Source of the DNA: Locusta migratoria
Taxonomy: Eukaryota > Arthropoda > Insecta > Orthoptera > Acrididae
DNA: 64,000 bases
Assembly: GCA_026315105.1 (NCBI GenBank)
Contig: CM048748.1
Coordinates: 480,961,150-481,025,149, forward strand
Direction of reading: 5' to 3'
The first letter of the stretch is position 1. Each line of letters starts with the position of its first letter. Of this stretch, positions 1 through 11,156 are shown one piece after another. The notes beneath the pieces were generated by a model. That model searched no databases and was not told where the DNA came from. It saw only the letters and a list, made by a program, of their open reading frames with translations. The position numbers and the translations under genes were made by a program.

Positions 1-690
1 CAAGTCGGCGTCCGTCCCGCCGGCGCCAATTACTCCGCTCTCTCCGGGTGACGTAATCAAAGGCTCGCCGGCGGCGGCGGCGGCGGTGACGTTGTCAAAT
101 GGCGCGGCGCGGCGGCTTTTGTGCGGCTCGCCAGACGGACTGCTGGCTGCTCCACTCCGCCCGCTCCTTCTGTGGGGCTCCCCCCGGCAAATGTCGTGTA
201 GGCTTTAGCGCCGACTGCCGACATCGAGGTCACTACCGCCCTAGGAAGCAAGTCACATGCGACGGTGCACTAAGGTCCTAGCTGACGTTTGTCACTTGGC
301 GCTGCACTGTAGTCATACAGGCAACGCACATAACGGAGAGTCACTTCACAAACGCTACTAATAACAGACAACCAATTAACGTGAAATTTGATACACGTAT
401 ACAAAATTACATGGGAAAGGTTCTTAAACAGGTTTCGTTCCAATTTATTTATTTATTTATTTTTTTTTTTTTTTTTTTAATACCAACCGGAAAATTTGAG
501 AAAAAGTGAAAGTGAGTTTTCAAGTGTCCGTGTACATCTATATCTTCGCACTGATCTTGATGAAAGTTTGCACAATTGATCGTCAAAGTAAGAGGAAGAG
601 CACCGTCTACATAAAATTCCGTTAATGCATGTTGGAGGGTAGTTTAATTACAGGCTTCGATTGCAATCTCTTTACATATAAGACGCATTT
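1..690. other. Gene-free; GC-rich start
   Basis: The first 300 bases are GC- and CpG-rich, with a CGG triplet run near 70-88. The rest is AT-rich with a poly-T run at about 459-478. I see no convincing exon or transposon domain. The GC-rich start could be the edge of a CpG island or of a repeat; the sequence alone does not decide. Confidence 0.4.
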
Positions 691-697
691 GTTGTCT

Positions 698-1385
698 GTT
701 TCCTGTGCAGCTCTTAAGGACAGATCAGTGACTCATCACAAGAAATCAGCTGCCCTCAGAGCTTTTCGCATTGCCTCCATTAACGCTTGGCGGTCTGTTC
801 CAACTCTGCTGCGTGTTATACAAACACTAGCTGCAAGTACCCGGCTGTGCCCGGGTTTAAAATACGTTTTTCTGTAGAAAGGTCCTCAAGGTCCAGACAA
901 CCAAATAACGTGAAACTTGATGAGGATGAAAATAAAAGTGTTGGTCATACATGTGTAGGTGGGTCAGAAGGGGGAGGGGGTACGGTGGTAGGAGTCTCTT
1001 GGGAGTCTCTTGGGATTGCTGGTATAGACTTGCAGACACCACGCTTCTCTCATGGACAGTTGTATGTGGCCTGCTCCAGAGTGGGCAAAGACGAAAATCT
1101 TTTTGTACGTACTCGAAATGGGACTGCCAAAAATGTTGTTTATCACATTGCTTTAACATAAATGTACCCTTTTATTTCATGCATATAAACGGTTTTGTAC
1201 GCTTCTAAAGAAAACCTTGTTTTAAACCCTGGCACGGCCGGGGTACTGGCAGCTAGTGTTTGTATAACGCGGAGCAGAGTTGGAACAGACCGCCAAGCGT
1301 TAATGGAGGCAATGCGAAAAGCTGTGACGGCAGCTGATTTCTTGTGATGAGTCACTGAACTGTCCTTAAGAGCTGCACAGGAAAC
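698..1385 (+). mobile_element. Helitron-derived inverted-repeat structure
   Basis: Two arms of about 180 bases (698-881 and 1205-1385) are reverse complements of each other, imperfect but clear throughout. Each arm contains a Helitron-like 3' terminus: a GC-rich hairpin (GGCACGGCCGGGG at about 1231-1243) followed by the terminal motif CTAGT (1253-1257; mirrored at about 829-833). Each arm also holds about 130 bases of identical flank beyond that terminus. A helicase C-terminus lies between the arms. Canonical Helitrons end in CTRRT and lack long terminal inverted repeats, so this looks like two Helitron 3' ends joined head-on. Confidence 0.6.
1010..1161 (+). pseudogene. Helitron PIF1-like helicase, C-terminal fragment
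   Basis: The frame ending at 1161 reads AGIDLQTPRFSHGQLYVACS, then RVGK and KNVVYHIAL before the stop. This is the final motif block of PIF1-family helicases encoded by Helitrons (SF1 motif VI region, usual form FSHGQLYVACSRVG). The family unwinds DNA during rolling-circle transposition. Only the last 45-50 residues remain; the Rep nuclease and the rest of the helicase are absent. The preceding part of the open frame (787-1009) is glycine-rich repeat-like sequence, unlikely to be original coding. The Helitron 3' end follows about 90 bases downstream, as in intact elements. Confidence 0.7.
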
Positions 1386-1386
1386 A

Positions 1387-2290
1387 ACTTGGACCATCAC
1401 CATATCGGGACTCTATAAATATTTACTTTATTTTACAATTTTATTTAATTTATTTTCTTGATAAACTTTTTATATGACGTAAAACTATGTAAAACTCTGT
1501 ACATTACAACCTACATATCGCTGTGTGACACACAGGAAAAATGCATCAAACATCTTTTCTCAGAAATTAGTTAAATCTCTTAACAACGCGAATAATCATA
1601 CCACCACAACTTATTGTAGGATAATTTGTTTTTATTGTGGGAAATTAATCCATATAATTATTTAATATCGATGTCAATTAAAAGAAACAAAACACGAATT
1701 TGTCTTCTTAACAGATGTTACACTTCTAGCTGATTTCGAAGACGGGTCAAGGAGATTTTATTCCCCCATGTATAACATGGGGGAACGATGAAAAACTTCT
1801 TAATAAAAGTAATGTAATTTTGCAGTTTTTAAGATGCTGAAGTATGATGATAAAAATCGTATCGCCGACCATTAAAATGAATGTTTCGGGATTTTAATGA
1901 TTATTCAAAATGAATATATTACCATCTAATCATGCGTAGTGACTTATCTTTAAAAATTACATGAAAATTAAAATAATTTTTAGTTTATTATATGCTCTAT
2001 AGATTTGTATGTCACTACCCTTTGTCATATGCACAACATCTAAGCAACAGTCCTCGCGTCATACATTCTGCAGCATATTTCTAGTCACCCATGAGAGCGC
2101 CTTAGAAATACTCTAAAACTGTTGACGATTTCGGAGATAGTAATTTAAAAAATGAACTTCCTTACGACAATCGAAATGTAGTAGTGTCGTTTACATTCTC
2201 TGTAAGATTTTTAGGTTTAGCCATTAGTTTTTGTGGGGGCGTCCAAACTGTTGCTAAAATTTTTTCGTGGTGGATAAATCCGCTTCCAAA
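1387..2290. other. AT-rich, nothing recognised
   Basis: AT-rich sequence without long open frames. A small palindrome (CCCCCATG/CATGGGGG, near 1763-1783) is the only local structure I noted. No transposon domain or exon seen. Confidence 0.5.
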
Positions 2291-2414
2291 AAAATGTTCA
2301 AATGTTTGTAAAGCTTATGGGACTTAGCTGCAGGGTCATCAGTCCCCTCATTTACAAACAGCTCATGAACTAACTTATACTAAGGACAACACAAACATGT
2401 ATGCCCGAGGGAGT
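2291..2414 (-). mobile_element. tRNA-derived SINE, 3' half (family A)
   Basis: This matches the tail half of the most frequent SINE here. On the minus strand it runs from the B-box side (CCTCGGGC) through GGGACTGATGACCC and AAGTCCCATAAGCTTTAC to CAAACATTTGAACAT. The tRNA-like head is missing: similarity stops at about 2414, where the 3' end of the neighbouring LINE begins. Confidence 0.8.
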
Positions 2415-2574
2415 TTCGATTAGATTAGATTAATACTTGTTCCTTAGATCATGTATACGACATTTCGTAATGATGTGGAACGTGTCAGTTTAGTAAATTT
2501 TGTCTATACTTGACAATCTATATTTTAGGATTTTTTTATTTTTACTTTTATTTTTTTATTTTTTTATGTTTTAT

Positions 2575-5400
2575 CTAAAATTTGCCATTCAGAAATTCCT
2601 TTAATTTCTTTTTAAATACTAGTTGGCTATCTGTCAGACTTTTGATGCTACTTGGTAAGTGGCCAAAGACTTTTGTGGCAGCATAATTCACCCCTTTTTG
2701 AGCCAAAGTTAGATTTAACCTTGAATAGTGAATATCATCCTTTCTCCTAGTGTTGTAGCTATGCACACTGCTATTACTTTTGAATTGGGTCGGATTGTTA
2801 ATAACAAATTTCATGAGTGAATATATATGTTGTGAAGCTACAGTGTGTATCCCTAGATCCCTAAATAAATGTCTGCAGGATGCTCTTGGGTGGGCTCCAG
2901 CAATTATTCTGATTACACGCTTTTGTGCAATGAATACTTTTTTACTCAATGTTGAATTGCCCCAGAATATGATCCCATATGAAAGCAGTGAATGAAAATA
3001 GGCGTAGTAAGCTAATTTACTGAGATTTATATCACCAAATTTTGCAATGACTCTGATAGCATAAGTAGCTGAACTCAGACGTTTCAGGAGATCTTCAATA
3101 TGTTTCTTCCAATTCAGTCCCTCGTCAATGCAAACAGCTAAAAATTTTGAATATTTTACCTTAGCTACAAATTTATGTTGAAAGCCTAATTTTATTAATG
3201 GTGTCATGACATTTACTGTATGAAACTGTATATACTGGGTTTTTATCAAAGTTTAATGAGAGTCCATTTGTAGAGAACCACTTAATGACTTTCTGGAAGA
3301 TATCATTTACAATTTCATCAGTTAATTCCTGTTTGTCAGTTGTGATAGCTATACTTGTATCATCAGCAAAAAGTACTAGCTTAGCATCTTCGTGTATGTA
3401 GAATGGCAAGTCATTAGTATATATTAAGAACAGCAAAGGACCCAAGACCGAACCTTGTGGGACCCCATTTTTGATAACTCCCCAGTTAGTAGAATTAATT
3501 GTCTCATCTACATCATGTGAACTGCTTATTTCAATTTTCTGCACTCTTCCAGTTAAATATGATTTAAACCATTTGTGCACTGTCCCACTCATACCACAAT
3601 ACTTAAGCTTATCTAGAAGAATCCCATGATTTACACAATCAAAAGCCTTTGAAAGATCACAAAAAATCCCTACTGGTGATGTCCGGTTATTCAAAGCATT
3701 TAATATTTCATCAGTGAAGGTATATATAGCATTTTCAGTTGAAAAGCTTTTTTGAAAACAAAACTGACATTTTGTTAGAACTTTATTTATACTAATATGT
3801 GAAGCAACTCGAGAATACATAAGTTTTTCAAAAATCTTTGATAAAGCTGTCAGAAGTGAGATGGGCCGGTAGTTGTTGACATCGTATGTATCCCCTTTTT
3901 TATGCAAAGGTTTAACGATAGCATATTTCAGTCTATCTGGGAAAATACCCTGCTTTAATGAGCTATTACAAATATGACTGAGAATCCTACTTATCTCCTG
4001 GGAACTAGTTTTTAATAGCCTGCTGGAAATGCCATCAATTCCATATGACCGTTTACTCTTGAGAGAATTTATTATTTTCCTAATTTCTGAAGGTGAGGTG
4101 GGTGGAATTTCAAATGTATCAAATTGTGTGGGTATGGCCTCTTCCATTAATTGCCTTGCTCCTTCTAATGAACATTTAGATCCTATTTTCTCCACAACAT
4201 TTAAAAAGTAATCATTAAAAATATTTTCAACTTCTGACTTTTTGTTAATAAAGTTTTCATTTGTTTTGATGGTTATACCCTCTTCCTCTGCTCTTGGTTG
4301 CCCTGTCTCCCTTTTAATAATATTCCAAATTGTTTTAATTTTATTGTCAGAGGAGCTAATCTCAGACATGATGCACATGCTTCTTGATTTTTTAATAACT
4401 TTTCTTAATGTAGCACAGTAGCTTTTATAATATTTTATTGTTTCTGGGTTATTACTCTTTCTTGCGGACAGATATAGTTCCCTTTTTCGGTTACACGATA
4501 TTTTTATTCCTTTTAATAAAGGTTTTTTGCATGGTTTCTTAGAATTAAATTTTACTAATTTCTTGGGGAAACAGTTATCAAATATCCTTACAAATGTATC
4601 GTGAAATAAATTATATTTTAAATTAACATCAGGTTCCTTGTAAACCTCATCCCAGTCTAACTGCTGTAGACTTTCTTTGAAATTTTTAGTTGTTAAGTCA
4701 TTAATCGAGCGCACAATTCTGGTGGACTGTTTCGAATTACTGAACGAAGCTATTTCATATACTGTTACTAGCTGTGCACCATGATCCGAAAGACCATTCT
4801 CAATGGGACAAGTATTTATGTTGTTAAACTTATCTTGGTCTATAAAAAAGTTATCTATCATTGTACTGCTGTCCTTTACTACCCGAGAAGGAAAATCAAT
4901 AACGGATGTCAGATTGAATGAGCCAAGTAAGACTTCCAGGTCTTTCTTCATATTACATTCTTTCAGTGAATCTACATTGAAATCACCACAAATAATAATT
5001 TGATTCCCCCTATCTGACAGATAGCACAACAAGGCATCCAAGTTTTCCAGAAATAACTGTTCCCTGAAGGGGACCTATATACTGTTACAATTATAAGATA
5101 ATCATCATTAAGTTTAAGCTGGCAGGCACATGCTTCAATATGCTGCTCTACACAAAACTTTTTTGTTTCTAAATTTTTTACACTGTGATAGCTTTTGGCA
5201 TATATGGCAACTCCTCCTCTTATTATCTCTACTTACATTTGAGACTAATTTATATCCACTGACATTCACATTTTCCATACTGGTGACAATGTGATGCTCA
5301 GACAGGCATAGTATATCTATTACATTATCAGTTTCTATACCATCTAAACAAACTAAAGCTCATCTATTTTATTCTTTAGTCCCCCAATATTCTGGTGAAA
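2575..5400 (-). pseudogene. LINE 1 ORF2: AP endonuclease-reverse transcriptase (frameshifted)
   Basis: The longest open piece (3173-5041) starts inside the AP endonuclease (CGDFNVDS, later GLSDHGAQ, the Asn/Asp/His catalytic region). It continues through the reverse transcriptase: NNYRPISLLTALSKIFEKL, FCDLSKAFDCVNH with the first catalytic Asp, NGVPQGSVLGPLLFLIYTND, and FADD at about 3359-3372. A frameshift near 3200-3249 moves the thumb and C-terminal region into the frame 2575-3249, which ends with the family's VFGHLPSSIKSL and LKEFLNGKF. The endonuclease N-terminus lies in other frames at about 5042-5400. The protein nicks target DNA and copies its RNA in place; this copy cannot make it intact. 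Confidence 0.85.
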
Positions 5401-5493
5401 AATGCTAACATTATTTTTTACTTTTCTGAGAAATATTTGATTTTTCAACATTTTTAGCACCTGCCTGCCTGAGCTTCTCACTGGACACTGATC

Positions 5494-5690
5494 TTAGCCT
5501 AAAAAAGAAGTACCTTCACGAATTGCAGTGTCCCCCCTTAAGGATTTTGCTATCAACCCAGCTAGTTTCCCCTTCCCTTTCCTATTGAGATGCAGGCCAT
5601 GTCTAGTGAAATCAATAGCATCCACAGGAACCAAACCTATGTCTGACAGAGTGGCCGCCCTAAGCAGTTGATCAATCTCCATATTGACTC
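5494..5690 (-). pseudogene. LINE 1 ORF1: SGNH-esterase C-terminal fragment
   Basis: The minus frame contains DFTRHGLHLNRKGKGKLAGL. DxxxHGLHLN is the block V region (Asp...His of the catalytic triad) of the SGNH/GDSL-type esterase found in ORF1 of CR1-like LINEs. Only about 62 residues remain; the Ser and Asn blocks are missing because the element breaks at about 5690. The role of the esterase in retrotransposition is not settled. It sits directly upstream of ORF2 in transcription direction. Confidence 0.6.
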
Positions 5691-5691
5691 T

Positions 5692-5783
5692 CCTGACAGA
5701 GGGTTCGAACCTCCAATGCGGGAGGCCGAGTGATCCGCAACGTGGCGTTCCAGACCGCTCGGCTACTCCCGTGCGGCAAATCC
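5692..5783 (-). mobile_element. tRNA-like SINE head only (family A)
   Basis: The reverse complement reads as a tRNA-like head with A box (GTAGCCGAGCGGTC) and B box (GGTTCGAACCC) but without the SINE tail. It abuts the broken 5' end of LINE 1. The anticodon arm does not fold as a normal tRNA, so it is not called as a tRNA gene. Confidence 0.65.
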
Positions 5784-5851
5784 GCTCCCAATTCGTATTT
5801 CTGTGACCTTTTATTTTGACAAAATCGTGAACAATTATATCCCACTTTCAA

Positions 5852-6052
5852 ATCAAATGTTAAAATGTTTGTAGAACTTATGGGACTTAACTACGGGGTC
5901 ATCAGTCCCTAATCTTACAAACTACTTATGAACTAGCTAAGACTAAGGACGGCACAAATATCCATGCCCGAGGGGGGATTCGAACCCCCGACCGTAGTGG
6001 CCGTGCGGACCGTGACTGGAGCGCCTCAATCCCCTCGGCCACCGCGGCCGGC
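5852..6052 (-). mobile_element. Full-length tRNA-derived SINE (family A) with TSD
   Basis: A complete minus-strand copy from GCCGGCCGCGGTGGCCGAGG (rc, ending 6052) through B box GGGTTCGAATCCCC to the tail CATTTTAACATTTG. It is flanked by a 12-bp direct repeat TCCCACTTTCAA at 5840-5851 and 6053-6064. A and B boxes are the internal RNA polymerase III promoter. The clean duplication shows insertion by target-primed reverse transcription, the machinery being supplied by a LINE. Confidence 0.9.
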
Positions 6053-6487
6053 TCCCACTTTCAAGTGTTGGTTGAATATCTAAGGATACCACCGGTCACA
6101 TTTAAAATACCAGTAAAAAATCATGCTGAGGACCAGTATAGGTGAGGCGTTTTAATTAGCTTTTACGTCACACGAGTATTGTAATGTGAATGCTGGGTCC
6201 ATTTCGTATTCAAACAACACTTGAGGGTGGGATCTGTATCCTGAAACGAGGCTTGCACGAGTTTGTCCAAACGAAGGACCACTGTAATACCAGTGAAGTG
6301 GAAGAACGTTCCTAAATAACTACTGGAGCGTTTACGTCTTACGCTGACTGCAATTAGGACAATATTATTTCATACCATGCGCGCTTCGTTTTGGCCCACT
6401 TTAGGTTACGGTAGTAGTATCACTAAAAGTAGGCCTTTGCGATCGCCTTTTGACATTTCGAAATTTAAATGAAAATAACGGCTTAGC

Positions 6488-6837
6488 CGTTCATCTGACA
6501 CGAAAATTGAATACCCTAATTTGTAGAGGAGAAAATTCTCTACAACTTTACTCTGTTATGTTTTTTTCATATCTCGTATCGTTGTAGAGATATTTGCAAA
6601 AATAACGGCGATTTTGGGATGAATGTCTGTCTGTCCGTAACGTGTTCCCTGTTTTTAAGACGGACCGTTCAACCAATCAGCACCAAATTTTACAAAAATA
6701 ATTATAGGACTACAGAGACCAGAACCTCCCTTAATTGCAAACGAACCGTTCATCTGACACGAAAATTGAATAACCGATTTTGTAGAGGAGAAAATTCTCT
6801 ACAACTTTGCTCCCTATGTCTTTCTCATATCTCGTAT
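6488..6837. repeat. Two direct copies of a 92-bp module, 258 bp apart
   Basis: 6488-6579 and 6746-6837 share about 92 bases, from CCGTTCATCTGACACGAAAA to CATATCTCGTAT, with a few mismatches. Each holds a small hairpin (GTAGAG...CTCTAC). The sequence between them (about 6600-6740) resembles dispersed non-coding repeat sequence, but I cannot name the family. Confidence 0.6.
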
Positions 6838-7211
6838 ATGACTGCCTGGTGGTCATGAGACAGTGGGCCGTGCCCCAGGGGCTAGCCACTCGGCCAATTA
6901 GCTACGCTATCGCAGCCTCCGCCCCCGGAACTTTGAAGGGTTGTAGCTCCCAAACTAACAGTGATATGAATGTAGTTTAAATTGATTTGGACGCAGCTGG
7001 TTTAAACGAATCCAATACACGTTAGAAAAAACTATTATTCCATTTAAAAAAATTATATCTTTTTGCTGTAACTCTTTGGAAAATGATACAATAAACTATG
7101 TTCATAGCTCCGCAGAAAGTGTAGCATTTCTTGTGTTGACCTACCGCAATAAAATTTCCTGTCACCTATTATTTTATAAGTTACAGATGCAAACACACTT
7201 AGTGAAACACC

Positions 7212-7274
<63 letters not shown>

Positions 7275-7602
7275 GTGTGTGTGTTTGTGCGTGTGCGGTT
7301 ATTTGTTCATATTCGTTCTGGGTTGTTCGTTTTGTATTACAGATGGCGTTGAACCGACACCGTCTGAAGAGAACGCCTATGCATTGCCGTGCCACGTCAC
7401 GTCACGCAGAGTATGTCGCGATGGCGTAGCTCACTGGCTGGCTAATGGGGCACAGCCCAACCGTTTCACAGCGGCCAGCTAGTGAGCTACGTTCGTTCCA
7501 GGGTATAGTCATTCGTAACCAGTACAGGCAAAGAAAATAAACTTTGAACTACCATGGCAAGACAGGTGATAATATTTTAACGGAAAAATAGAATGAAAAT
7601 GT
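6838..7602. repeat. Gene-free; (TA)n and (GT)n microsatellites
   Basis: The main structure is a (TA)n run at about 7214-7272 followed directly by an imperfect (GT)n run to about 7299. Open frames across it are low-complexity artefacts (Ile-Tyr repeats). Nothing else is recognised. Confidence 0.8.
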
Positions 7603-7614
7603 GGGAGAGATATT

Positions 7615-7812
7615 GGGATGTTCAAACGTTTGTAGAGCTTATGGGACTTAACTACGCGTCATTAGTCCCTAAACTTACAAACTACTTATGAACTAGCTTA
7701 TACTAACGACGGAACAAACATCCATGCCAGAGGGGGGACTCGAAACCCCGACCCCAGCGGCCGTGCATACCGTGACTGGCACACTGCAGACCGCTCGGCC
7801 ACTGCGGCCAGC
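7615..7812 (-). mobile_element. tRNA-derived SINE (family A) with TSD
   Basis: A near-complete minus-strand copy, more diverged than the one at 5852. It is flanked by the 12-bp duplication GGGAGAGATATT (7603-7614 and 7813-7824). The head ends GCTGGCCGCAGTGGCCGAGC on the minus strand. Confidence 0.9.
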
Positions 7813-7824
7813 GGGAGAGATATT

Positions 7825-8351
7825 AAAATGATAGTTCGAAGAGGTAAAAGTTCAAAAATGAGTTTGTTTGTCAAAGCTAAACTCAAATATCGTATAATTT
7901 TGGCGGTTTGTTAAAATATGGTCAGAAAGAGTATTACGTGTTGGGTGCATAGATATTACCACAATAGTAGAATCGTAATCATATCACCATAATTTTTTAT
8001 TATTTAGATTGTTATTTTGATCCAAAATGTCACAGAACTTATAAAACTACAAATCTAAAGCGGGCCGTAAACACGTCAGTGCGATTTTTTTAAATTTCTA
8101 AAGCATCTTTATGTGGTTCTGTGATTGGTGTTCTTGCCTCTTCCTTACACCTCACTGCTGTTTTTCCGTCTTGTTGGCCTGGGTTGGTCAGTTGATTTGT
8201 GATTTTTGATGGTACCTGCCAAATTTTTCCTTTCTTTTGTTATCACTTCATTTTTTCTAAACAGCGTATAGTTTGCTGATCATTCTTTTTTTTAGTGGAA
8301 TGCCTTTTAAATTGTTTTTCAGTTCACTAGTGTTACGATGTTGTTTTTGTC
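7825..8351. other. AT-rich, nothing recognised
   Basis: T-rich sequence with no supported open frame or repeat family. Confidence 0.5.
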
Positions 8352-8527
8352 TGTTCAAATGTTTGTAAATCTATGGGACGCAACTTCTTTGGTTATTAGT
8401 CCCTAGGCTTACAGACTATTTAAACTAAGTTAAACTAACCTAAGAACAAAACACACACACAATGCCCCAGGGAGGACTCGAACCTTCGACGGCTAGCAAC
8501 CGCGCGCTCCGCAGTATGGCGCCTTAA
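8352..8527 (-). mobile_element. Diverged tRNA-derived SINE (family A)
   Basis: Tail CAAACATTTGAACA (rc of 8352-8365), an internal (GT)n-like TGTGTGTGT stretch and the B box GGTTCGAGTCC are recognisable. The A-box end is eroded and no duplication was found. Confidence 0.75.
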
Positions 8528-8828
8528 GGTGGGTTGTCCAAGACGCTGGTGTTAACAGTGATTGCGGCTCGGCCCACTCTATTTTCCGGCCGTGGCGGAC
8601 GGCGGCGAGTCGGGAGCTGCCGTTTACCAAGGCGCGGCTCCTGGTCGGCGACTCGGGAAATTCACGACGAAAATAAAATTTACGATTTTCTTGCTGTAAA
8701 AAATAGTGCATGTTAAGGAAGCAAAGCTACATCACTTCCCACATTTAGTTTTTCGTTACAGATTCTCGTTATCCTTTAAAAAATTAGAAAGCGCTACTTT
8801 CGGTTGTGCATGTTTTTTTCACTTTTTA

Positions 8829-10366
8829 TTACATCACGGTCGAGTTTGAGCTCTTCGACCAACCGCACTGTGTGGCGTCCTTCGCCACTGCCAGCCATGT
8901 TTGCACTTGATGATATGTGCGGTAGGAATGGAAGGAAGCAGCTTCTTTGGTCGGGGGCAAACGTCCCAGGTCCACCTTCGCATTAGCTGCTGACTTGACG
9001 AACAGGTGGAATCGAAGGCCGTGTAGATTGTCGAAGGATGTGTCCCCTCCACACAGAGCGATAAGGCACTTCTCTCCAACATCAGCTATAGTTTCATGAC
9101 TAGTATCTGGCATTAGAAACACAGCGGCCAGGTCAATCAGGTACTTGTACCTTTGAAGAACATTTTTATTTTTATTTTTTTATTTTATTTTATTTTATTT
9201 TATTTTATTTTTTTTTTTTTTTTGTTGCCAGAAATGAGTGGAAGTTGTGTCACATCCCCTAAATGCATGTAGGAATGTAGGAAGAGTTCAAATCCGGGGG
9301 GGAGGGGGCAATTCTATTTCATCTCGACAGAAAGAAGTAGTGGAAAACTGAGTACCACTTGACTCGCCTCTATTGTTTTTCTGGAAATAAACATTTCGGA
9401 CGGTAGAGCCCAAGCCGCAAAGGAGAACGAGTAAGTCCACATCCTCCCCAACCACGATCACGTTCTCGTAGGATACGCTTTTATCGAGGACAGTGCAGAT
9501 AATGCGCGGTCTGCGTCTTCTGTTGCTCTCTTAGTTTCAATGCCCTCGAGTTGAAACGCAGAGCACAGTTGGTCAATGAGACGTCTTTTGTATGAGTCGT
9601 TGGCTAACACTTTCTCCTGGGGCATTTCGATGATAGTTGAAGAGTCAAATACGATCTCATTGCAAGAAAGGGCAGCGCGCGGCGCAATCGTTCTGCAGTT
9701 TTAGTACTCCTGAGGGCTCCATCTTCAGGATATTCATCAAACACCATTGCGACGTTCTTACCAAAGTTGTTTCAAGTGTAGGTAATGTAGGTAGCAACTA
9801 TAGCCTTCATCGAGTCGTTTCTGTGCCAGATAGCATTGTGGAGAAGGTATCCCCCATCGACCACTACAAATGTCCTGGTTCCGAGAGAAATGTTTTGTGA
9901 AAGTGGTGCGAAAGCGGCATAAAAAGTTGACTTCGCTCCCTTACGCATCCCCTCTTCGTTGAACAATGCCAGTGGATAGTATTTTGTCTGTATATGGAAA
10001 TGGATGATGGATATTGAACCATTTATTAAGTTTTTCCAAGTCAGCAATGTCTCGTATCATCTGTGCTGACTTCATGTCAATGTGTTGTTCTGATGTTACA
10101 TAAGAAATGTCCCAAAAGCGTTCCAGCTCTTCGCACAGGTTTAACATGTACACCATACCTCCTGTCCACCGCGAAAGCACACTGCTGGATATACCACGGC
10201 CGTGAGTTAATCCTCCCTGGCTCTTCATTGATCTCATTAGAACCTGTTCGATAGTTAAATCTGTCCACAGCCGTGACCAAAATTTATGAGATCTGCGAAT
10301 CGTGAAGTCTCCTCTAGTGAAAACAGTAAATTCCTCTGGGACCATTCGGTGTTGTAGGTTACTCAA
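8829..10366 (-). pseudogene. Decayed gene with FEN/PIN-like acidic motif; dispersed invertebrate family
   Basis: Read from right to left, broken frames spell one protein. The N-terminal part (10366-9941) has FTIRRSHKFWSRLWTDLTIE, QVLMRSMKSQGGLTHGRG and HIDMKSAQMIRD. The middle (about 9510-9390) has ENVIVVGEDVDLLVLLCGLG. The C-terminal part (9122-8829) has SFDNLHGLRFHLFVKSAANA and LPPTKEAASFHSYRTYHQVQ. VVGEDVDLLVLL resembles the acidic block of FEN1/XPG/PIN-type nucleases (inference). I recall similar proteins as multi-copy uncharacterised genes in insects and cnidarians. Frameshifts and an A/T-rich insertion (9160-9222) make it a pseudogene. Promoter and introns are not evident. Confidence 0.6.
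9160..9222. repeat. (TTTTA)n / poly-T tract
   Basis: Pentamer TTTTA repeats running into poly-T. It interrupts the reading of the decayed gene at 8829-10366. Confidence 0.85.
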
Positions 10367-11156
10367 TTACTGAAATGTATGTTTTTTATTACACAATTGC
10401 ATTTCCTTAAAGACAGTGGTATACATTTTTACTTCTTTGCATGCCCACAATTTGTTTAGGCTCATTTCTTCAAAAAAATTTCAGTTTCTTGACTTTCCGT
10501 TTTTGTGCAATTTGAAGAGAACTACTCGCTCTAGAGTGTTCATCTTGTGCTTATTTTCAAGCTAATAAAATTTACTACAACTTCAATTCTCATGTCTATT
10601 CTCGCAGGATGAGCGGTTATGCCAATATTCAGCTTGAAATCAGAGCAAAACTTAAAATTTTCTTTTTTGGTAAAAATAAGCCCATTTTTAACGCTTCATA
10701 TCTAGTAAACTATTGGACGTATAATGCTGCGGTTAGGCTTAAATTGTTACATATTCTATGTACTTTGGAAATGGTAAAAGCTACTAAAATCGTAAAAGTC
10801 ATAGTTTTTGCGTTAGAAGGCAAAATCTAAAAAAAGTCCAAAAATTTCGGTGTTTTTCACTTATAACTTGGTAAGCACAGGGTTTTCGAAGCTGAAAACT
10901 TGGTTTCATACTACTCTAACGGGTCCTAACAACATATCAAAAATTTAGAACTACATAAAGATTTGCGTTTTAGCCCCTTTTTTTGCACGATTTGACTGGC
11001 CTACTACTCCACCGCGGCTTTCTGTGTTCAGCTGACTGTTCGAAAACAGTCGAGGGATAAGACGGCAGAGGCGCTGCAATGGACTCGGTTGCCACGAATT
11101 TAAAGTTGCACATTGCCAGTGTAGGATAGCAAATCGACGACTGGCGTTTGTTTCAG
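10367..11156. other. Non-coding, probably intron upstream of the Ig exon
   Basis: AT-rich DNA without a long supported frame. Its last bases (GTTTGTTTCAG, ending 11156) form a good 3' splice site for the exon that follows, so the stretch is presumably intronic. Confidence 0.5.

Larger units (their letters stand above)
2416..5690 (-). mobile_element. LINE 1: CR1/jockey-group non-LTR retrotransposon
   Basis: A minus-strand element in the order ORF1 esterase tail, AP endonuclease, reverse transcriptase, 3' end. The 3' end is AT-rich and finishes in GATTAGATTAGATTAA-like short repeats (about 2418-2432), as is usual for CR1/jockey-group elements with microsatellite tails. The 5' end is lost: ORF1 is cut at about 5690, where a tRNA-like SINE head starts. 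Several frameshifts make it inactive. No target-site duplication was found. Confidence 0.85.

Noticed and set aside
1..300. GC-rich start as a host exon or promoter
   Set aside because: No splice-flanked frame or known domain; GC content alone is not enough.
7076..7395. Open frames over the (TA)n tract
   Set aside because: Ile-Tyr repeats from a microsatellite, not protein.
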